Assembly (NCBI RefSeq): GCF_051535215.1
Contig: NZ_JBPPLY010000009.1
Location: 62,001-126,000 of the forward strand
Direction: 5' to 3'
Source: Nitrobacter sp051535215
Lineage (GTDB): Bacteria; Pseudomonadota; Alphaproteobacteria; Rhizobiales; Xanthobacteraceae
DNA length: 64,000 nucleotides
Part shown: piece by piece, positions 43,333-51,761 of the stretch
Layout of the letters: every line of letters starts with the position of its first letter
How positions within the stretch are numbered: position 1 is the first letter of the stretch
Notes under the pieces: generated by a model
Seen by the model: only the letters and a program-made list of their open reading frames with translations
What the model was told of the DNA's origin: nothing
Databases searched by the model: none
Made by a program: the position numbers and the translations under genes

Positions 43333-44078
43333 CCGGCGCACGATCTGAGGATGCATTTCTTGGCGGTCGGTTGCGGCTGTACCAGCCCTTGTCCGGCCAT
43401 CGCGCCGGCCACGACGCGATGCTTCTGGCCGCTGCGACGCCGGGCAAAAGCGGCGATCATGTCGTTGATTTCGGAGCGGGCGTCGGCGCGGCCGGGCTCG
43501 CGGTGGCGACGCGCCTTGCCGGCATCGATCTGACGCTGGTCGAACGCGACGAAATCCTCGCCGATCTGGCGCGCCGCAACGCGGTTCACAACGCGATCGC
43601 GGCGCGGGTCTGCACCCTCGATATCGCAGCCGGAGCGGAGGCTTTCGCAGGCGCCGGTCTCGGTCCCGACAGCGCCGACGTGGTGCTGATGAATCCTCCG
43701 TTCAACGATTCGGAGCGGCATCGGCCATCGCCAGATGAGAACCGTCGCGCGGCCCATGTCGCGGAGCCCGTCACGCTCGACAGTTGGGTCCATGCGGCTC
43801 GTCGGGTGCTGAAATCCGGCGGTGTGCTCAGTCTGATCTGGCGCAGCGACGGTCTGGCCGAGGTGTTGGCCGTGCTCGGTCGCGGCTTCGGCGGTGTCGC
43901 GATTCGGCCTGTTCATCCGGATGCCGGCAAGCCTGCGATCCGCATCCTGGTTCGTGCTGTCAAAGGGAGCCGCGCGCCGCTCAGGCTTTGTCCGGGTTTG
44001 ATGCTCGCCGACGAGACGGGCCTGCCGAGCAAGGAGAGCCGCGAGATTTTGGCCGGCGCGCAGGTCTTGGCGATGTGA
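43329..44078 (+). CDS. TrmN6-like SAM-dependent methyltransferase
   Basis: 249-residue methyltransferase with SAM motif VVDFGAGVGAAGLAVA (near residue 45) and the N6-adenine signature NPPF in DVVLMNPPFNDSERH. This fits the tRNA1(Val) adenine-37 N6-methyltransferase group (TrmN6/YfiC), but other N6 or protein-modifying members are similar. It overlaps the DUF2007 gene as ATGA, so the two are coupled. Confidence 0.87.
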   Translation: MTGARSEDAFLGGRLRLYQPLSGHRAGHDAMLLAAATPGKSGDHVVDFGAGVGAAGLAVATRLAGIDLTLVERDEILADLARRNAVHNAIAARVCTLDIAAGAEAFAGAGLGPDSADVVLMNPPFNDSERHRPSPDENRRAAHVAEPVTLDSWVHAARRVLKSGGVLSLIWRSDGLAEVLAVLGRGFGGVAIRPVHPDAGKPAIRILVRAVKGSRAPLRLCPGLMLADETGLPSKESREILAGAQVLAM

Positions 44079-44203
44079 CGGCAGATGAGCCGTTGTGCAC
44101 GGCGCTCGCGCATCCTTTGCGGCCGTTTGAAGCAGATGTGAGGTAAAAGGCTTTGAGAAGACTACCGATAATCATCTCAGCTGCATACATCCTTGTGTAA
44201 CTT

Positions 44204-44232
44204 CCGGCGGTTGCATGGTGCAGAACCGCCGG
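44204..44232 (+). promoter_or_regulatory. 9-bp hairpin in the S49 peptidase leader
   Basis: CCGGCGGTT at 44204-44212 is perfectly complementary to AACCGCCGG at 44224-44232 (loop of 11). The stem ends six bases before the AAGGAG ribosome-binding site of the peptidase gene. It could affect translation or mark a weak terminator of the upstream gene; no T-run follows. Confidence 0.45.
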
Positions 44233-44248
44233 AGCGCAAGGAGCCGGC

Positions 44249-45118
44249 ATGAGAGCAGCGCTGATGAAACTGATTCCCACGCGATGGCGTCCCGGCACCA
44301 CGGTTGTGCCGGTGGTGCGATTGTCCGGCGTGATCGGCGCCGTCACGCCGCTCCGGCCAGGCATGACGCTTGGGGGCGTCGCCAAGACGCTTGAGCGGGC
44401 GTTCGCTGTGAACGACGCCAAAGCGGTGGCGGTGGTGATCAATTCGCCGGGCGGCTCGCCAGTGCAGTCGCGCCAGATTTACCTGCGCATCCGGCAGCTC
44501 GCAGAGGAGAAAAAGCTTCCTGTGCTGATGTTTGTCGAGGATGTCGCAGCCTCGGGCGGCTACATGATCGCCTGCGCGGGCGACGAAATCTTCTGCGATC
44601 CGTCCTCGATCCTCGGTTCGATCGGCGTGGTCGGCAGCAGCTTTGGCTTTACCGAGCTGATCAAGAAGATCGGCGTCGAACGCAGGCTCTATACGTCGGG
44701 TGAACACAAGGCGACGCTCGATCCGTTCCTCCCCGAAAATCCCGACGACGTGGCTCGCCTGAAGGCGATACAGCGCGAGATTCACGGCACCTTCATCGAA
44801 CTGGTCAAGGCAAGCCGCGGGGCGCGGCTGAAAGGCACGGACGATCTTCTGTTCACGGGCGAATACTGGGCGGGAGAGCGCGCGGTCGCGCTCGGCCTGG
44901 CGGACGCGATCGGCGATCTGCGTTCGACGTTGCGGGCGCGGTTTGGCGACAAGGTCGTGACTCCGCTGATCGCGCCATCGAGCGGTTTCCTGGCGGGGCT
45001 GCTCGGCCGCAAGCCGGGAGCCGGAACCCTGGCCGCGCTCGATGGAATCGCGGGGATGCCTGACGACCTGATTTCCGCGCTGGAAACCCGGGCGATTTGG
45101 GCCAAATTCGGCTTTTAG
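44249..45118 (+). CDS. S49-family peptidase (SohB/SppA type)
   Basis: 289-residue serine protease with a Ser-Lys dyad: Ser102 in VAASGGYMIA and Lys154 in SGEHKATLDPF. The oxyanion region is INSPGGSPVQSR. It is the short SohB/SppA2-like form with one protease domain and a weak N-terminal hydrophobic stretch, so it is probably membrane-associated and degrades signal peptides or membrane proteins. AAGGAG precedes the ATG. Confidence 0.93.
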   Translation: MRAALMKLIPTRWRPGTTVVPVVRLSGVIGAVTPLRPGMTLGGVAKTLERAFAVNDAKAVAVVINSPGGSPVQSRQIYLRIRQLAEEKKLPVLMFVEDVAASGGYMIACAGDEIFCDPSSILGSIGVVGSSFGFTELIKKIGVERRLYTSGEHKATLDPFLPENPDDVARLKAIQREIHGTFIELVKASRGARLKGTDDLLFTGEYWAGERAVALGLADAIGDLRSTLRARFGDKVVTPLIAPSSGFLAGLLGRKPGAGTLAALDGIAGMPDDLISALETRAIWAKFGF

Positions 45119-45236
45119 AGGCTGCCGCGCCGAAATTCGGCGCTATTTGGTGATGAAACAGCGATTGCGGGAACGATCAGGTTGGGCGAGAATATAGCCG
45201 AATGGGGGTCCGACAACGAAGGAAGAGGATCGACCG

Positions 45237-45425
45237 ATGCCGCCGCTGATTGCACTTGCAGCTACCCTCGGTGGACTAGTCGCGTTCCGCTGGCTCTACA
45301 ACACCGCCAAGCGGATCAATCAGGAGCTTGACGAGGCGCGGATGGCCCGTGTTGCAGAGCCGGCGCGCCGCGATATTCCGACCCTGCGGCGCGATTCCCG
45401 CACCGGTGCCTACCGGCCCGACTGA
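45237..45425 (+). CDS. Small conserved membrane-anchored protein
   Basis: 62-residue protein with one N-terminal membrane segment (about residues 3-20, LIALAATLGGLVAFRWLY) and a charged tail. I know of no function. GAAGGAAGAGG precedes the ATG. A hairpin GCGAACGG-CCTTG-CCGTTCGC follows at 45444-45464 without a T-run, perhaps a weak terminator ahead of glyQ. Confidence 0.7.
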   Translation: MPPLIALAATLGGLVAFRWLYNTAKRINQELDEARMARVAEPARRDIPTLRRDSRTGAYRPD

Positions 45426-45661
45426 CACGACTGAGACGGGCGCGCGAACGGCCTTGCCGTTCGCCTGACCCCGTTAAGAATAGCAGGCGCCCATGCCTCT
45501 CTGGTCCCGGCGGCAAGTCCGGCGGCCCGGGCTGCACGGGTCGTGCCGCCATTAGCTGGAATGTCGGCCGTTTTCGTTAACCGTTGTCCCGCCATCGCTT
45601 GATTTGGGTTTCCGCGGCCGATACGGTCGCCGCGCTTTCACCCGAATCTCCGACAAGTCCG

Positions 45662-46606
45662 ATGGATACCCTGCCTCCGCACATGCGCCCGGAACGCTCG
45701 TTCCAGGGCTTGATCCTGACCCTGCAACGCTACTGGGCGGACTATGGCTGCGTGATTTTGCAGCCCTATGACATGGAGGTGGGGGCGGGCACCTTCCATC
45801 CCGCGACCACGCTTCGCGCGCTGGGGCCGAAACGCTGGAATGCGGCCTATGTGCAGCCCTCGCGCCGTCCCAAGGACGGCCGCTACGGCGAGAATCCCAA
45901 CCGCCTGCAGCACTATTATCAGTTTCAGGTGATCCTCAAGCCGTCGCCGCCGGACATCCAGGACCTCTATCTGAAATCGCTGGCCGCGATCGGCGTCGAC
46001 AGCGCGCTACACGACATCCGCTTTGTCGAGGACGATTGGGAAAGCCCGACGCTGGGGGCGTGGGGTTTGGGGTGGGAGTGCTGGTGCGACGGCATGGAAG
46101 TCAGCCAGTTCACCTATTTCCAGCAGGTGGCGGGCGTCGAATGCGCTCCGGTGGCGGGCGAACTCACCTACGGGCTGGAGCGGCTGGCGATGTTCGTGCA
46201 GGGCGTCGACCGCGTCTACGATCTCAATTTCAACGGCCGCGAGGGCGCCGACAAGGTGAGCTACGGCGATGTGTTCCTGCAGGCCGAGCAGGAATATTCG
46301 CGGCATAACTTCGAGCACTCCGATACCGCGATGCTGTTCGAGCAGTTTAGGATGGCCGAAAGCGCGTGCAAAACATATCTCGATGCCGGCTGGCAGGACG
46401 ATCCGAAGCAGCCCGGCAAGCATGAGGCGCACCTGATGGCGCTGCCGGCCTACGACCAGTGCATCAAGGCGAGCCACGTCTTCAATCTGCTCGACGCGCG
46501 CGGCGTAATCTCGGTGACCGAGCGGCAAAGCTACATCCTGCGCGTGCGCGACTTGGCGAAGGCCTGCGGCGAGGCGTGGCTCCATACCGACGCGGGCGGC
46601 GTCTAA
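45662..46606 (+). CDS. glyQ: Glycyl-tRNA synthetase alpha subunit
   Basis: Catalytic subunit of the bacterial alpha2-beta2 glycyl-tRNA synthetase, 314 residues. It contains the highly conserved SFQGLILTLQRYWADYGCVI (residues about 13-32), ATTLRALGPKRWNAAYVQPSRRP across motif 2 (split here by the loop), and GWECWCDGMEVSQFTYFQQ. The ATG at 45662 gives the family N-terminus; an upstream GTG or TTG at 45584 is rejected. It lies four bases ahead of glyS. Confidence 0.97.
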   Translation: MDTLPPHMRPERSFQGLILTLQRYWADYGCVILQPYDMEVGAGTFHPATTLRALGPKRWNAAYVQPSRRPKDGRYGENPNRLQHYYQFQVILKPSPPDIQDLYLKSLAAIGVDSALHDIRFVEDDWESPTLGAWGLGWECWCDGMEVSQFTYFQQVAGVECAPVAGELTYGLERLAMFVQGVDRVYDLNFNGREGADKVSYGDVFLQAEQEYSRHNFEHSDTAMLFEQFRMAESACKTYLDAGWQDDPKQPGKHEAHLMALPAYDQCIKASHVFNLLDARGVISVTERQSYILRVRDLAKACGEAWLHTDAGGV

Positions 46607-46610
46607 GCGA

Positions 46611-48863
46611 ATGCCCGATCTTCTGTTCGAACTTTTCTCCGAGGAAATTCCCGCGCGCATGCAGGCGAAGGCGGCGGACGACCTGCGCAGGATGGTCACC
46701 GACAAGCTCGTCGCCGAGGGTCTTGTTTATGAGGGCGCGAAAGCCTTCGTCACGCCGCGTCGCCTCGCGCTCACCGTGCATGGCATTCCCGCGCGTCAGC
46801 CCGATCTCAAGGATGAGCGCAAGGGACCGAAGGTCGGCGCGCCCGACGCCGCCGTGCAGGGCTTTTTGAAAGCCGCGGGGCTGAAGTCGCTGGACGAAGC
46901 CAAAATCCAGCGCGATCCGAAGAAAGGCGATTTCTACGTCGCGCTGATCGAGAAGCAGGGACGGCCCGCGATCGAGGTGCTGGCGGAACTCCTTCCGGTG
47001 ATCGTGCGCACTTTCCCATGGCCGAAGCAGATGCGCTGGGGCGAGCGTTCGGCCAGGCCCGGCGCGCTGACATGGGTGCGGCCGCTGCATTCGATCGTTG
47101 CTACCTTCGGCATGGAGACTGAGGAGCCGGACGTGGTGCCGTTCGACGTCGCCGGCATCACAGCGGGGCAGGTGACGCGCGGTCACAGGTTCATGGCGCC
47201 GGACGAATTCAGCGTGCGGCGCTTTGAGGATTACGAAGCGAAATTGCAGGCGGCGAAGGTCGTGCTCGATCCGCAGCGACGCAAGGACATCATCCTCGCC
47301 GACGCGAAAGAACTGGCGTTCGCGCAAGGCTATGAGCTGATCGAGGATCAGGCGCTGCTTGACGAGGTCGCGGGCCTCGTCGAATGGCCGGTGGTGCTGA
47401 TGGGTTCGTTCGACAAGGAATTTTTGTCGATACCGGGCGAGGTGATCCGCGCCACCATCCGCAACAACCAGAAGTGTTTTGTCGTCAACGATCCAAAGAC
47501 CAGTAAGCTCGCCAACAAATTCATTCTCGTCGCCAACATCGAGGCGAGTGACGGCGGCAAGGCGATCGTCGCCGGCAACGAGCGCGTCATCCGCGCGCGG
47601 CTGTCGGATGCGAAGTTCTTCTACGAGACCGACCTGAAGACGAAGCTGGAAGACCGGCTGCCGAAGTTCGAGCAAATCGTGTTTCATGAAAAGCTCGGCA
47701 CCCAGGCCGAGCGGATCGCGCGCATCGAACGTCTGGCCGCCGAGATCGCGCCGCTGGTCGGTGCTGATGTCGAGAAAGCGAAGCGTGCGGCGCGTTTGTG
47801 CAAGGCCGATTTGTTGACCGAAGTCGTCGGCGAATTTCCCGAACTGCAGGGCCTGATGGGAAAATACTACGCGCTTGCACAGGGCGAGGATGCGTCCGTC
47901 GCCGCGGCGTGCGAGGAGCACTACAAGCCGCAGGGACCGAACGACCGCGTGCCAAGCGATCCTGTTTCCATTGCAGTCGCGCTCGCCGACAAGATCGACA
48001 CGCTGGTCGGTTTTTGGGCGATTGATGAAAAGCCCACGGGCAGCAAGGATCCCTATGCGCTGCGACGCGCGGCGCTGGGGGTGATCAGGCTAATACTGGA
48101 AAATAATCTTCGAATAAATTGGTTAAGAAAATTGCCTGCCGTTGCAACTGCGAAGCTTCTTGTCGATTTGAGGTTTATGCAGTTGACCGAACAGCATCAT
48201 CAGCTCAAAAAACTTGAAGCAATAGGATTTGACAGTCAGACTATTCAGCAACTCGAGCAATTTTTAGTACAAGAAGCTGGGCGTGATGCTGCGATCAAAT
48301 TCGCCGATGCGACGGCTAATTTTGCGTGGGAACTATTTAATAATCTTCTCGCCTTCTTCGCCGATCGTCTGAAAGTCCAGCTCCGCGAGCAGGGCGCGCG
48401 GCACGATCTTGTCGATGCGGTGTTTGCCTTAGAAAGACAAGACGATTTGCTGATGATCGTCCGCCGCGTCGAGGCACTCGGAAAATTCCTCGACACCGAT
48501 GACGGCAAGAACCTGCTCGCCGGGACGAAGCGCGCGTCGAACATCCTTGCCATCGAGGAGAAGAAGGACAAGCGCACGTTCGATGGTGCACCGGATGCAT
48601 CGCTTTACAGGCTCGACGAAGAGAAGGCGCTGGCCAAGGCCATCGATCAGGCAAAGGTTGAAGCAAGCGCTGCTGTCGCCAAGGAAGATTTCGCAGCCGC
48701 CATGGCTGCGATGGCGAAACTGCGGCCGGCGGTCGATGCCTTCTTCGACAGGGTAAAGGTCAACGACGACGACCCTGATATCCGTGAGAATCGCCTGAAG
48801 CTGCTCAACGAAATTCGCGCCGCGACACGCACGGTCGCCGATTTCTCCAGGATTCAGGATTGA
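46611..48863 (+). CDS. glyS: Glycyl-tRNA synthetase beta subunit (with internal AT-rich segment)
   Basis: tRNA-recognition subunit partnering GlyQ. The opening LLFELFSEEIPARM and the HD-type and anticodon-binding regions are typical. At 750 residues it is longer than the roughly 690-700 usual for the family. Residues about 491-580 (48081-48350) are encoded by DNA of about 41% GC by hand count, with AT-ending codons, against GC-ending codons on both sides. The frame is intact. This segment includes an apparent insertion, starting after VIRLILENN and rejoining at LLAFFADRLKVQLREQG. Confidence 0.95.
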   Translation: MPDLLFELFSEEIPARMQAKAADDLRRMVTDKLVAEGLVYEGAKAFVTPRRLALTVHGIPARQPDLKDERKGPKVGAPDAAVQGFLKAAGLKSLDEAKIQRDPKKGDFYVALIEKQGRPAIEVLAELLPVIVRTFPWPKQMRWGERSARPGALTWVRPLHSIVATFGMETEEPDVVPFDVAGITAGQVTRGHRFMAPDEFSVRRFEDYEAKLQAAKVVLDPQRRKDIILADAKELAFAQGYELIEDQALLDEVAGLVEWPVVLMGSFDKEFLSIPGEVIRATIRNNQKCFVVNDPKTSKLANKFILVANIEASDGGKAIVAGNERVIRARLSDAKFFYETDLKTKLEDRLPKFEQIVFHEKLGTQAERIARIERLAAEIAPLVGADVEKAKRAARLCKADLLTEVVGEFPELQGLMGKYYALAQGEDASVAAACEEHYKPQGPNDRVPSDPVSIAVALADKIDTLVGFWAIDEKPTGSKDPYALRRAALGVIRLILENNLRINWLRKLPAVATAKLLVDLRFMQLTEQHHQLKKLEAIGFDSQTIQQLEQFLVQEAGRDAAIKFADATANFAWELFNNLLAFFADRLKVQLREQGARHDLVDAVFALERQDDLLMIVRRVEALGKFLDTDDGKNLLAGTKRASNILAIEEKKDKRTFDGAPDASLYRLDEEKALAKAIDQAKVEASAAVAKEDFAAAMAAMAKLRPAVDAFFDRVKVNDDDPDIRENRLKLLNEIRAATRTVADFSRIQD

Positions 48864-48903
48864 CGTTGCAACCGTGCCCGCGCCCCTCGCGGTAAACCGG
48901 AAA

Positions 48904-48931
48904 CCCCGTCCCTGGAGGTGACGGGACGGGG
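48904..48931 (+). terminator. Hairpin downstream of glyS
   Basis: CCCCGTCCC at 48904-48912 pairs perfectly with GGGACGGGG at 48923-48931 (loop of 10), 41 bases after the glyS stop. No T-run follows, so it may be a transcript-stabilising end rather than a classic terminator. Confidence 0.45.
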
Positions 48932-49038
48932 CCCCGGCTGCCCGCGTGGCGGCGGCTCCGATCGTGCCGCTGTTGTCACGCGAACTGACCTTGAAAACCG
49001 ACCGCGCCTTCGCCCGCGACGGGAGCGGTCCCGGAAGC

Positions 49039-49443
49039 TCAGTCGACCACCTGCATGATGCGGCGCGTGCGCGGCTCGATCAGAACGGTTTCGCCATTCA
49101 CGACGGTGTAGCGATAGGGCGTCGCGCCGAAACGCTGTGGCACGTCGTAGAGGGTTATGCCTTCGTCAGCCAGGACCGCGCCGATGACGATGTTTTGCGG
49201 AACGGTGTAAGAGGGGATGCGCTCGGTCACGACGTATTCGCGAAACGCCGGAAGTTGCTCCTCGACAATCCTGCCATTGGCATCGACTTCGACCGGCTGG
49301 GTAACGACCATCTCAGTCGACGGCGCAGCGCCGACCGTGACGCCTTGCGCGTGAGCAGCGAGCGTCGTGCCAAGTAGCGTCGCACCAAGTGTCGTGCCGA
49401 GTACAGTCGCAAGTGCGGCAACAGCCGCAGCGGTATGTCTCAT
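49039..49443 (-). CDS. DUF1236 domain secreted protein
   Basis: 134-residue exported protein with a long Ala/Leu/Thr-rich signal peptide that contains the near-repeat LGTTLGATLLGTTLAAHA. The C-terminal half has the DUF1236 pattern (LYDVPQRFGATPYRYTVVNGETVLIEPRTRRIMQVVD in outline, here in shorter pieces). DUF1236 proteins are abundant in Bradyrhizobiaceae and have no known function. AAAGGAGG lies just upstream of the ATG at 49443, which settles the start. Confidence 0.85.
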   Translation of the reverse strand: MRHTAAAVAALATVLGTTLGATLLGTTLAAHAQGVTVGAAPSTEMVVTQPVEVDANGRIVEEQLPAFREYVVTERIPSYTVPQNIVIGAVLADEGITLYDVPQRFGATPYRYTVVNGETVLIEPRTRRIMQVVD

Positions 49444-49677
49444 GATCGACCTCCTTTGCAGAGCCGAATGCGCGCAGCCGAGGCGCACAGTCGGGTTGTC
49501 ATGCCAATTCATCCTGCCTGCTAACGTTCCCCTCTTCAGCTTGGCATTTCTGCGGCGATTTTCGGCAATGTCACAAATGAGGCGGAACCCCAGATCGACC
49601 GCAGCCGCTATCATGAAGCTAGCGCGGCAGATAAGGTTTTCCGCGATTCGCAAATCGCATCAGTGGAGATTCTCTCA

Positions 49678-49833
49678 ATGGTCATCACGGCAGCGCATAT
49701 CCAGCCCATCGTGGCATTGATCGCAGGCATCCTGATCCTGTTGATGCCGCGCTTCCTCAATTTCGTCATTGCCATCTATCTCATCTTCGTCGGCCTCCAG
49801 GGCCTCGGCGTGTTGAAGATGCTTCACCTCTGA
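49678..49833 (+). CDS. DUF3096 small membrane protein
   Basis: 51-residue hydrophobic protein with two membrane segments, opening MVITAAHIQPIVALIAG and continuing ILILLMPRFLNFVIAIYLI before ending LGVLKMLHL. The length and the PRFLNFVIAIYLI stretch match the DUF3096 family, short inner-membrane proteins of unknown function common in alphaproteobacteria. GTGGAGATTCTCTCA precedes the ATG. Confidence 0.8.
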   Translation: MVITAAHIQPIVALIAGILILLMPRFLNFVIAIYLIFVGLQGLGVLKMLHL

Positions 49834-50022
49834 TGCTTGGGATGGCCACTCGCACGCTTTAGCGGAGCGCGTCGCATTCGAGGGATACGCAGGCGGGTTG
49901 CGCGTCCGATCAGGTTCGACCGCTGCTCGTGATAACGATCGCGAAAAGCGATCCGAATGTCCTTGCCTTCCGACATGAACAGGTATTCAGTCCTTCAGTC
50001 GTCAAGAACGGCTGTGTCCGCC

Positions 50023-50119
50023 AGAGCATGATCCCGAAAAGCGGGAACTGGTTTTTATCATGCTCAACCGGAGGGATAGATTAGCGTCCCATTCAACGCG
50101 GTTGAACCGGACGCTAAGG
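50023..50119 (+). repeat. Family B intergenic repeat (copy 2)
   Basis: Begins AGAGCATGATCCCGAAAAGC and contains a left dyad (CCCGAAAAGCGGG) and a long right dyad: TAGCGTCC/GGACGCTA enclosing TTCAAC/GTTGAA. It shares its left half with the copy between soxY and soxZ. It ends just before the tetR start, so it probably carries part of that gene's leader. Confidence 0.75.
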
Positions 50120-50132
50120 ACATGAAACGCGC

Positions 50133-50816
50133 ATGGTGTACCGGCGGACCCAGCAGGTCGTGAAGCGCCTCGCCGCGCGTCGCCGCGCCATTTTGACGGC
50201 GGCGCGGGATACGGCCAGCAGCGGCGGCATGGCAGCGGTGCAGATCGCACCGGTCGCGGTTCGCGCCAACGTCGCCGCCGGCACGGTCTATCGTTATTTT
50301 CCCTCGAAGGCGGATCTGATTTCAGAACTGATAAAGGAAGTTTCGCGCGACGAACTGGCGGCGATAAGCACCGCCGCCGAGGCAGCGCCGGGGCCGTCCT
50401 CGGCGCTCGCTGCCGCGCTCGCGACCGTTGCGGTGCACATGGTGTCGCACCGTAAACTGGCGTGGGGCATTCTGGCGGAGCCGATCGATGTCGATGTGGC
50501 GGTGACGCGTCTGGCAAGCCGCCGCGAGATCGCCGGCGAGATCGAGAAGCGCATCATCGCCGCCGTGCGGGCCGGACATCTGCCGGCGCAGGATACGTCG
50601 CTGGCTGCGACCGCTCTGCTTGGCGCACTGCAGGAATCGCTTGTCGGTCCGCTGACACCCGACAACCTCGATGATCCGGCAAAGCTGCGCGACGTGGTGC
50701 AGACCGCCACCTTGCTGGCGTTGCGCGCGGTCGGCGTGACCGATGCACGCGCCCGTGGGCTTGTGGTGCAGGCTGCCCTGCCGACGATGATGCCGGCAGG
50801 GGAGCGCGCGGGCTAA
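50133..50816 (+). CDS. TetR-family transcriptional regulator
   Basis: 227-residue regulator with an N-terminal helix-turn-helix (RRAILTAARDTASSGG, then VRANVAAGTVYRYFPSKADL). The C-terminal ligand domain is typical in size, with KLAWGILAEPIDVDV. The target and ligand are unknown; neighbours give no hint because it is flanked by repeats on both sides. Confidence 0.9.
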   Translation: MVYRRTQQVVKRLAARRRAILTAARDTASSGGMAAVQIAPVAVRANVAAGTVYRYFPSKADLISELIKEVSRDELAAISTAAEAAPGPSSALAAALATVAVHMVSHRKLAWGILAEPIDVDVAVTRLASRREIAGEIEKRIIAAVRAGHLPAQDTSLAATALLGALQESLVGPLTPDNLDDPAKLRDVVQTATLLALRAVGVTDARARGLVVQAALPTMMPAGERAG

Positions 50817-50830
50817 AATTCATGGAAGAC

Positions 50831-50949
50831 TTTCCGCTTCTGACGGACTCAGAAGCAAGGCTCCATGATTTTATTTTGACGCATTCCTAGACGCGAACCG
50901 TATCCATCCTCGGGTCAAGCCAGAGGACATGCTTCGCTCGAAACGCGAC
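50831..50949 (+). repeat. Family C repeat with terminator-like hairpin (copy 4)
   Basis: Hairpin CGCTTCTGA-CGG-ACTCAGAAGC, then the T-rich GGCTCCATGATTTTATTTTG, the core ACGCGAACCGTATCCATCC and the end CGAAACGCGAC. It starts 15 bases after the tetR stop in terminator orientation. Confidence 0.7.
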
Positions 50950-50956
50950 AGGGGCG

Positions 50957-51352
50957 TTACTTGATCTTGCCGTCCTTGTCGAACTGCGAGACGTAGGCCC
51001 AGAGATTGTCGAGTTCGCTCTGCTTGGTGATGCCGGCGAACACCATTTTGACGCCCGGAACCTTGGCCTTGGGATTCTTGATGTATTCCTCGAACTCCGT
51101 CTGATTCCAGGTAATACCGGAATTCTTCATGGCGTCCGAATAAGAATAACCTGCTTCGGTACCGGCCTTGCGTCCATCCAGGCCATTGAGGTCAGGTCCG
51201 ACCTTGTTTGCAGCGCCCGGGCCGATGGCATGACAGGCCATGCACTTGTTGAAGGCGGTCTTTCCGGCTTCTACGTCCGCCGCGGACGAACTGCCTACGC
51301 TAGCAAGCGCGAAACCGAGGACGGTCAATGCGGAGATGGCGAACGTTTTCAT
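50957..51352 (-). CDS. Cytochrome c2-type soluble cytochrome c
   Basis: 131-residue periplasmic electron carrier. A signal peptide ends near SSSAAD. Haem is bound at C37-M-A-C40-H41, with Met103 in VKMVFAGI as distal ligand. NKVGPDLNGLDGRKAG and the C-terminal LWAYVSQFDKDG are typical of mitochondrial-like cytochrome c2/c550. The ATG at 51352 is preferred; the in-frame upstream extension includes a dyad element. It could accept electrons from the sox or bc1 systems; this is inferred. Confidence 0.93.
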   Translation of the reverse strand: MKTFAISALTVLGFALASVGSSSAADVEAGKTAFNKCMACHAIGPGAANKVGPDLNGLDGRKAGTEAGYSYSDAMKNSGITWNQTEFEEYIKNPKAKVPGVKMVFAGITKQSELDNLWAYVSQFDKDGKIK

Positions 51353-51761
51353 GGAGACCTCTGAGTTCCTAGTGATGGCTTCAGGCTGAAGCAGGTTGGG
51401 ATTTACCTTTCCGGAGAGGAAAGGTCGGTGGCTGTATTCTGTAGCACGCAGGTCGTGCGACAACCTTGGATGCGAACCGCAGAATCGAAGGATACCACCG
51501 ATCTTAGAATGATTCGAGTGTGATTTAGGCGCAAAAAAGGCCATCTGGCGGGCCCGCCGGGTGCGCGGCAGCCGATTCAATATTTTAGCCAGTCGCGCTC
51601 CGGGCGCGACCTTATCGCGCAACCATAGCATTCGGCCGAAACCCGAACAATCCTGTTTAACGAGGGGCCGACGATGCTTACACAAGACATAGGAAATGTG
51701 GTTGATCCAACGGGTTTGTTGCGACCCGCGATCAGATTCGCAACGCCGGAGCGCCTGCCAT
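51353..51761. other. Intergenic region between cytochrome c and glcD
   Basis: 409 bases with divergent promoters and no gene. It contains the family D dyad at 51436-51485 (described separately). The rest shows no clear hairpin-terminator or palindromic operator. Confidence 0.5.
51436..51485. repeat. Family D stem-loop element (copy 1)
   Basis: Imperfect 15-bp arms ATTCTGTAGCACGCA and TGCGAACCGCAGAAT enclose a 20-base loop with GTCGTGCGAC. A second copy with the same arm and loop length is at 56623-56672. Where the arms differ between copies, the ATTC-T-G/C-A-GAAT pair is replaced by ATTC-C-G/C-G-GAAT, a compensatory change. Confidence 0.6.

Noticed and set aside
46482..47921. Minus-strand frame opposite glyQ/glyS
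   Set aside because: Antisense shadow; glyQ and glyS are certain.
48081..48350. Intein or group I/II intron in glyS
   Set aside because: The segment is only about 270 bases, is in frame, and lacks intein splice-junction residues and homing endonuclease motifs.
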